Origin: an uncultured Pseudorhodobacter sp.
GTDB lineage: Bacteria; Pseudomonadota; Alphaproteobacteria; Rhodobacterales; Rhodobacteraceae
Direction: 5' to 3'
NCBI GenBank assembly: GCA_937910975.1
Contig: CALEMZ010000378.1
Span: forward strand, 1 to 11,112
DNA length: 11,112 nucleotides
The notes beneath the pieces are model-generated. The model ran no database searches, was not told the DNA's origin, and worked only from the letters and a program-made list of their open reading frames with translations. Positions 6,872-11,112 of this stretch are shown here, piece after piece. The position numbers and the translations under genes were made by a program. Every line of letters begins with the position of its first letter. Position 1 is the first letter of the stretch.

Positions 6872-7012
6872 CGCGATACTGTATCCAGATTAAGGCACAA
6901 TTCTACTGCTTGGACACAAACAATCCTTCAAATTACCCCCAAGTATCCACGGAATTGAACCTCCCCTACCGTCATGTAGGGCATTAGTTTGGTAACAAAG
7001 GGCGAGCATCCG
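6872..7012. promoter_or_regulatory. Divergent promoter region, thiN and the 731-residue gene
   Basis: This 141-bp gap is A+T-richer than its surroundings, as expected for a divergent promoter. On the minus strand TAGAAT (6907-6912) matches five of six -10 positions and would serve thiN, without a good -35. On the plus strand TTGGAC (about 6911-6916) is a possible -35 with no convincing -10. An inverted repeat sits at 6964-6981. Confidence 0.4.
6964..6981. repeat. 6-bp inverted repeat in the leader of the 731-residue gene
   Basis: CCCTAC (6964-6969) and GTAGGG (6976-6981) flank a 6-nt loop. The repeat ends 31 bp before the ATG at 7013 and just before the alternative TTG start at 6989. It could be an operator or a small mRNA hairpin. 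Confidence 0.45.
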
Positions 7013-9208
7013 ATGGTTGGAGCGAGCAAGATTCTAACGGTTTCATATGGTACTTTCTCCTGCACACTGGAGGGATTTGACGAGCCTTTCAACACGATGA
7101 AGGCTATTGCCGAGTATTTCCGTGATCTTGCGGCAGATGACCGTTACTTTGGTGCCGAACCTGCCACTCCAGATGCCGCGATGCTGCATCAGATTGCCGA
7201 ACGCGAAATGAAGCGCCGGGTCGTGGCGAAGGTGCAAGACAATGGTGTGATATTACGCGCCACCGATTCGCCGAACCCCACTCTTGCAACACCCTTGCAT
7301 GAAGTCGCTCCCGCAGCCCCCCTTACCACCACAGTTTCCGAACCGACCAAATCCGAGTCGATGTTCGAAGATCAGCACGCATACAGCGCCCCTGCAGCCG
7401 ATCTTGCAGCCACGAAGCCAGCGACAGAGGCCGCGCAAAGTGCCATTTCCGACAGCGTAGCCGCAAAGCTTTCACGCATCCGCAATGCCATGGCCGAAAC
7501 CCGCGCCTCTGGCGAAACCACCCGTCCACCGATGAGCCTCAAAGCAGCCCTCGCTGCTGCCGAGGCCGAAGAAGCGGCGAAAGCTGAGGCTGAGGCTGCC
7601 GAAAAGGCGGAAGCCGAGGCCGAGGCAGCCGAAAAGGCAAAAGCCGAAGCCGAGGCCCGTGCCGAGGTCGAAGCTGCCCAAACTCTGGACACATCTGCCG
7701 ATGATACATTGCCCGCTTCATTCTCTGAGGCCATTGATGATGAAGACCATGCGCCGGATGGCCATTCTGACGACGGGTCCAGTGGCGAACCCGATGACGA
7801 TATTGATGCCGATCTTCCTCCGCTAACCTTCAGTGAAGCGGATGACGACGACACACTGATGGCCTCGCTTGCCGCAGCAATGACCGATCCGCTGCCAGCG
7901 ACCCATGCCAAGATCGCCACCGATGATTCCGTCGAAATACTCGCCGAAGATTTCTCAGAAGAGCTTGTAGCCCTTGACGAAACCACCGTGGCGCAAGCAG
8001 ACTCAGACAACGCGTTTGAAGACAATTTTGAAGGCGAGCTTGGCGACGACACAGCACCTGTCGAGGTGCCGCTCTCCTTCGGCGAAGGCTTTGCAACAGA
8101 CATCGGGCAGCTTGATGACATGGCAATCGCCCCCGTCGAGCCCCCCAAAGCCGAAACCCCTAAGGCCGAAACCCCAGCACCCGAAGTCAACGACAAGCTC
8201 CGACGCGCCCGCGCGCGGGTCATCAAAATTCGCCGCGTCCAAGAGCCGGAGGCCCACAATGCAACAGATAAGGGCAATGCCGAAAATCCCAGCGCGCTCT
8301 CGCCCGAGGCCGAAGCTGACCTGATGCGCGAATTGGCAGAGGTGCGCGGCGAAGACACCATCCCAGATGCCGATTCCCCTATCTCCAACGTCGCCCCGGT
8401 GCGCCCACAGCGCCCGACATCGCCCCGGCGCAAGACCACCGCTCCGCAGCCCAACGCTTTGCGGGTCAGCGAAGATGATGCCTCTGTCAAGCGCCTGCTC
8501 GACCAGACCAATTCTGAATTCCAGGGCCCGGAAAACCGCCGCCGCCTTTCGGCCATCTCCCATCTCAAAGCTGCCGTTGCCGCCACCGTGGCCGATCGCA
8601 TAAGCGGTGGCGACAAAGGCCCGACCGATGAGATGCGGATGAACCCCTATCGCAACGATCTGGAACGTGCCGTGCGCCCGCGCCCGGCACAGCTCGCACC
8701 GACCGGAGAGCGCCCAGCCCCACTGATGCTCGTCTCCGAACAGCGGATCGACACCCCGCGCATTAAACCCAGCCCCTCCCAGACCCATATCTCGCCCGTG
8801 CGCCCGCGCCGCGTGCCCGCAGGCAACCTTGCGCTCACCGCTGAGGACGAGGACGAAGATGATTTCCAGCCAGCAACCGATGGTTCGGATGCGCGCAACA
8901 TCTTTGGCAGCACAACCAGCTTTGCCGAATATGCGGAAAAGCTGGGGGCCGAAAACCTACCGGACTTGCTGGAGGCCGCCGTGGCCTATTCTCTCCATGT
9001 CGAAGGCCACCCGGATGTGTCGCGCCCTCAGATGATGGAGAAAGTGCTCTCGGTTCAGCCCGCGCTTGGCGAAGACCGCGAAACCATGCTGCGTTGCTTT
9101 GGCTCATTGCTGCGCGACGGCCGCATCGAGAAGGTCCGCCGGGGGCATTTCTCGCTTAGCGAAACCTCCCCTATTCAAGCCGAGGCACGCAAGGCCGCGC
9201 AGGACTGA
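7013..9208 (+). CDS. Large acidic multi-segment protein of unknown function
   Basis: I do not recognise a characterised family. The 731-residue protein has no signal peptide or membrane helix, so it is probably cytoplasmic. Parts in order: a folded-looking N-terminus (about 1-83) with KILTVSYGTFSCTLEGFDEP and FNTMKAIAEYFRDLAADDRYF; a variable linker; an Ala/Glu/Lys helix (about 174-223) with three 10-residue repeats; a very acidic stretch (226-370) in which F-S/G-E recurs at Phe237, 273, 314 and 356; a PKAET doublet (378-387); a basic patch KLRRARARVIKIRR (395-408); a second helical part (489-530); an Arg/Pro-rich linker (541-606); an acidic EDEDEDD (611-617); and a C-terminal domain (636-716) ending in SLLRDGRIEKVRRGHFSLSE, which looks like the last helix and wing of a winged helix. 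The N-terminal block is, from memory, common in Rhodobacteraceae. The ATG at 7013 is preferred, with AAAGGG 10 nt upstream; a TTG at 6989 would add eight residues. Two stop codons, TGA and TAG, follow each other. The gene stands alone. Confidence 0.85.
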   Translation: MVGASKILTVSYGTFSCTLEGFDEPFNTMKAIAEYFRDLAADDRYFGAEPATPDAAMLHQIAEREMKRRVVAKVQDNGVILRATDSPNPTLATPLHEVAPAAPLTTTVSEPTKSESMFEDQHAYSAPAADLAATKPATEAAQSAISDSVAAKLSRIRNAMAETRASGETTRPPMSLKAALAAAEAEEAAKAEAEAAEKAEAEAEAAEKAKAEAEARAEVEAAQTLDTSADDTLPASFSEAIDDEDHAPDGHSDDGSSGEPDDDIDADLPPLTFSEADDDDTLMASLAAAMTDPLPATHAKIATDDSVEILAEDFSEELVALDETTVAQADSDNAFEDNFEGELGDDTAPVEVPLSFGEGFATDIGQLDDMAIAPVEPPKAETPKAETPAPEVNDKLRRARARVIKIRRVQEPEAHNATDKGNAENPSALSPEAEADLMRELAEVRGEDTIPDADSPISNVAPVRPQRPTSPRRKTTAPQPNALRVSEDDASVKRLLDQTNSEFQGPENRRRLSAISHLKAAVAATVADRISGGDKGPTDEMRMNPYRNDLERAVRPRPAQLAPTGERPAPLMLVSEQRIDTPRIKPSPSQTHISPVRPRRVPAGNLALTAEDEDEDDFQPATDGSDARNIFGSTTSFAEYAEKLGAENLPDLLEAAVAYSLHVEGHPDVSRPQMMEKVLSVQPALGEDRETMLRCFGSLLRDGRIEKVRRGHFSLSETSPIQAEARKAAQD
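7583..7672 (+). repeat. Three tandem 30-bp units coding an Ala/Glu/Lys helix
   Basis: Units at 7583-7612, 7613-7642 and 7643-7672 encode AEAEAAEKAE, AEAEAAEKAK and AEAEARAEVE. The first two units match at 25 of 30 bases, with differences mostly at third codon positions, so the repeat is old or under protein-level selection. The product should be a long charged helix, either coiled coil or single alpha helix. Confidence 0.85.
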
Positions 9209-9215
9209 TAGACCG

Positions 9216-9261
9216 AAAAAACACCAAAAGGCCGGGGATCATAACCCGGCCTTTTGGCGTT
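9216..9261. terminator. Strong intrinsic terminator, best oriented for leftward transcription
   Basis: CCAAAAGGCCGGG (9224-9236) pairs perfectly with CCCGGCCTTTTGG (9245-9257) around an 8-nt loop, and three more pairs follow after one mismatch. On the minus strand the stem is followed by TG and then six T (9216-9221), a classic intrinsic terminator ending the purA/DUF2842 transcript 78 bp after its stop. On the plus strand the T-run lies inside the stem, so it can also end the 731-residue gene, but less ideally. Confidence 0.88.
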
Positions 9262-9339
9262 GTGCCAAAGCAAAATCCAGACAACTGAATCAGGTCTATT
9301 GGGTTTCGCGGTTTACTACAGATAGGCGTGGTCTTGGCA

Positions 9340-9576
9340 TCACTTCCCGCTGTGATCTTGCGCCGCGTCCGGGTCCGGTTTGCCAACGCCCACAAAAACA
9401 AAGCGGAATGGCAGCATCCACAAAAATCCAAGAACAACATAGATCAGCAGCTCCAGCCAGAACGGCGGGCGCTCCATCAGGTTGACCATGGTGACAGCGA
9501 CCACGATGTAAAGCGGCAAACCGATGAGCAGCAACACCAAAGACCAGCGCCGCCGTGCCTTGTAAGTTAGTTTCAT
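9340..9576 (-). CDS. Small membrane protein, DUF2842 type
   Basis: A 78-residue protein with two hydrophobic helices (about 12-32 and 39-61), a basic N-terminus (KLTYKARRRW) that would stay in the cytoplasm, and the conserved-looking segments IGLPLYIVVAV and RPPFWLELLIYVVLG ending in LPFRFVFVGVGKPDPD. From memory this matches DUF2842, a family of small alphaproteobacterial inner-membrane proteins without known function. The ATG at 9576 is chosen over the in-frame ATG at 9606 because AAGGAGG lies 7 nt before it. The gene lies 114 bp downstream of purA on the same strand and may share its transcript, ending at the hairpin 9216-9261. A role in purine metabolism cannot be inferred from position alone. 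Confidence 0.85.
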   Translation of the reverse strand: MKLTYKARRRWSLVLLLIGLPLYIVVAVTMVNLMERPPFWLELLIYVVLGFLWMLPFRFVFVGVGKPDPDAAQDHSGK

Positions 9577-9583
9577 CGTCACG

Positions 9584-9590
9584 CCTCCTT
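9584..9590 (-). promoter_or_regulatory. Ribosome-binding site of the DUF2842-type gene
   Basis: AAGGAGG on the minus strand, near-perfect complement to the 16S rRNA 3' end, lies 7 nt before the ATG at 9576. It fixes the start of this small gene and is the strongest ribosome site in the window. Confidence 0.85.
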
Positions 9591-9690
9591 TGCGCTTTTC
9601 GCGCATCTTCGGTTGCTCATCGCCAAACCCTTGCCCAGACTTTCACGATGCGGCCATCATGGCCAAACCGCGCCACCCTGACGCAATCGG

Positions 9691-10983
9691 TCAATCCGCA
9701 AACGGGTCGGTAACCAAAATCGTGTCGTCCCGCTCGGGGCTGGTAGACAAAAGTGCGACCGGGCATTGGATCAACTCTTCGATCCGGCGCACATATTTTA
9801 TCGCTGCCCCCGGCAGCTCGGCCCAAGAGCGCGCGCCTGCTGTGTTCTCGGTCCAGCCTTCCATCTCTTCATAGATAGGCGTGCAGCGCGCTTGCTGATC
9901 GGCGGCCGTGGGCAGATAATCCAGCAGCTTACCATCCAGATCATAGCCCACACAAATCTTGATGGTCGGAAACCCGTCCATCACATCGAGCTTGGTCAGG
10001 GCAATCCCAGTCACGCCCGAGGTCACGCAGGTCTGGCGGACCAGAACCGCATCGAACCAGCCGCAACGACGTTTGCGCCCGGTAACAGTGCCAAACTCAT
10101 GCCCGCGCTCGCCCAAACGCACGCCATCGGCGTCATGCAGTTCCGCCGGGAATGGGCCTTCGCCAACCCGCGTGGTATAAGCCTTCACAATGCCCAAAAC
10201 GAAATCAATCGCCCCCGGCCCAAGCCCTGTGCCTGTGGCGGCCTGCCCTGCGATCACGTTGGAAGATGTCACGAAAGGATAGGTGCCAAAATCAATGTCC
10301 AGAAGCGCGCCTTGTGCGCCTTCAAACAAAATCCGCTTGCCCGCACGCCGCGCCTCATTCAGTACTTTCCACACGGGTTTGGCATAGGGAAGAACCTGCG
10401 GTGCAATCTCGCGCAATTGCGCCAGCAGAGCATCGCGGTCAATCGGTTCCAGCCCAAGACCACGGCGCAGCGCGTCGTGATGGGTCAGCAGACGGTCCAC
10501 GCGCAGTTCCAGCGTCGCCTCATCGGCCAGATCGGCCACACGAATGGCACGGCGGCCCACTTTATCTTCATAAGCCGGACCAATGCCACGCCCGGTAGTC
10601 CCAATTTTCGCGACCGCAGTCTGGTCTTCGCGCGCGCGGTCCAACTCGCCATGGACTGGCAAAATCAAGGGCGCGTTCTCGGCGATCATCAGGTTTTCGG
10701 TAGTGATCTCCACCCCCTGGCCCCGCAGCTTTTCAATTTCGCCTATCAGATGCCAAGGGTCCAACACCACGCCATTGCCGATAACCGACAATTTGCCACC
10801 GCGCACAATGCCTGAGGGCAGCAAGCTTAGCTTATAAACCTTGCCATCAATGACCAAAGTATGACCCGCGTTATGCCCACCCTGAAAGCGCGCGATCACA
10901 TCCGCGCGTTCCGACAGCCAATCCACAATTTTGCCTTTTCCCTCATCGCCCCATTGGGCGCCGACGACAACGACATTGGCCAT
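9691..10983 (-). CDS. purA: Adenylosuccinate synthetase
   Basis: The enzyme joins IMP and aspartate with GTP to make adenylosuccinate, the first committed step to AMP. The 430-residue protein is close to E. coli PurA (432). Motifs: VGAQWGDEGKGK (7-18) with catalytic Asp13, GGHNAGH (35-41) with catalytic His41, GTTGRGIGPAYEDK (128-141) for IMP binding, FEGAQG (220-225), the GTVTGRKRRCGWFD loop (298-311) for aspartate and IMP contacts, and TKLDV (330-334) for the guanine base. All key residues are present. Two ATGs lie close together at 10989 and 10983. The second is preferred because MANVVVVGAQWGDEGKGK is the usual start and AAGGG lies 9 nt before it; the first would be only 3 nt from that site. 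The DUF2842-type gene follows on the same strand. Confidence 0.97.
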   Translation of the reverse strand: MANVVVVGAQWGDEGKGKIVDWLSERADVIARFQGGHNAGHTLVIDGKVYKLSLLPSGIVRGGKLSVIGNGVVLDPWHLIGEIEKLRGQGVEITTENLMIAENAPLILPVHGELDRAREDQTAVAKIGTTGRGIGPAYEDKVGRRAIRVADLADEATLELRVDRLLTHHDALRRGLGLEPIDRDALLAQLREIAPQVLPYAKPVWKVLNEARRAGKRILFEGAQGALLDIDFGTYPFVTSSNVIAGQAATGTGLGPGAIDFVLGIVKAYTTRVGEGPFPAELHDADGVRLGERGHEFGTVTGRKRRCGWFDAVLVRQTCVTSGVTGIALTKLDVMDGFPTIKICVGYDLDGKLLDYLPTAADQQARCTPIYEEMEGWTENTAGARSWAELPGAAIKYVRRIEELIQCPVALLSTSPERDDTILVTDPFAD

Positions 10984-11112
10984 ATTCATGATCCCTTCAA
11001 GCTTTGGTCCGGTTGAAACCGATTGGGGTATAGCCCTGAAGCCCGTCGGGCGAAACCACTATTTCGCACTCGGTGACAGGCTGAGGAAAATGCCGCATTC
11101 ACGCCCTGCCCG
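10984..11112. promoter_or_regulatory. purA upstream region, open at the window edge
   Basis: These 129 bp hold the purA leader. On the minus strand TATACC (11027-11032) is a fair -10, with a weak TTTCGC 17 bp upstream as -35. A CGGTT/AACCG inverted repeat (11010-11021) with a 2-nt centre lies between this box and the ribosome site. A GCCCG/CGGGC repeat (11041-11051) lies between the putative -35 and -10. At 11090 an ATG on the plus strand follows GAGGA closely and might begin a divergent gene, but only seven complete codons are visible, so I do not call it. Confidence 0.4.

Noticed and set aside
6872..7012. THI-box riboswitch upstream of thiN
   Set aside because: I could not find the conserved CUGAGA and related helices on the minus strand, and the gap is short for a full element.
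7372..8616. 414-codon open frame on the minus strand, inside the large unknown gene
   Set aside because: Its product is a Ser/Ala-rich mirror of the Ala/Glu repeats and acidic codons of the plus-strand gene, with no domain, promoter or ribosome site. It arises from G+C-rich third positions.
9652..9664. Palindrome GGCCATCATGGCC after purA as a terminator
   Set aside because: The usable stem is only 4-6 bp with a tiny loop and no T-run, so transcription probably continues into the DUF2842-type gene.
9766..10815. 349-codon open frame on the plus strand opposite purA
   Set aside because: PurA on the other strand is certain. The product is His/Arg/Gln/Pro-rich without any known motif.
11090..11112. 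Possible start of a divergent gene at the right edge
   Set aside because: Only seven complete codons are visible, and the GAGG ribosome-like site is 3 nt from the ATG, too close to be convincing.

Overview
The window looks like chromosomal DNA from an alphaproteobacterium, most probably the Rhodobacteraceae (Roseobacter group). The reasons are the high G+C, a DUF2842-type membrane protein next to purA, a plant/cyanobacterial-type glutathione reductase directly downstream of rpiA, and a large acidic protein whose N-terminal block I recall (without a search) from Rhodobacteraceae genomes. It reads as core genome. I see no transposase, integrase, tRNA, rRNA, CRISPR array or phage gene.

Layout, left to right. 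(1) 1-1972, leftward: rpiA (ribose-5-phosphate isomerase) followed after 3 bp by gor (glutathione reductase), cut by the window edge. (2) 1973-2355: a 383-bp divergent intergenic region with a -10-like box for rpiA and a perfect 10-bp inverted repeat just before the next gene. (3) 2356-4435, rightward: a glutathione S-transferase-like gene and, 10 bp later, a one-chain iron-sulfur L-serine dehydratase. (4) 4474-5130, leftward: a small sulfotransferase-fold protein, convergent with the serine dehydratase. (5) 5275-6219, rightward: a DMT/EamA-family transporter whose 3' end overlaps by 26 bp, tail to tail, with (6) a leftward thiamine pyrophosphokinase, 6194-6871. (7) 7013-9208, rightward: a 731-residue protein of unknown function with a conserved-looking N-terminus, an Ala/Glu/Lys helix built from three 30-bp repeats, a long acidic linker with a Phe-Ser-Glu motif about every 40 residues, basic patches, and a C-terminal segment resembling a winged helix. 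(8) 9216-9261: a strong terminator hairpin, best oriented for leftward transcription. (9) 9340-10983, leftward: purA (adenylosuccinate synthetase) and a small DUF2842-type membrane protein. (10) 10984-11112: the purA upstream region.

Several genes touch redox and central metabolism. Glutathione reductase regenerates GSH, and the GST-like protein may use it. RpiA supplies ribose 5-phosphate to the pentose pathway and so to purine synthesis, where PurA makes the AMP precursor. ThiN makes thiamine diphosphate, the cofactor of transketolase in the same pentose pathway. These links are metabolic and do not show co-regulation.

I found no clear multi-gene undescribed system. The best candidate for new biology is the 731-residue protein, followed by the inverted repeat in front of the GST gene.
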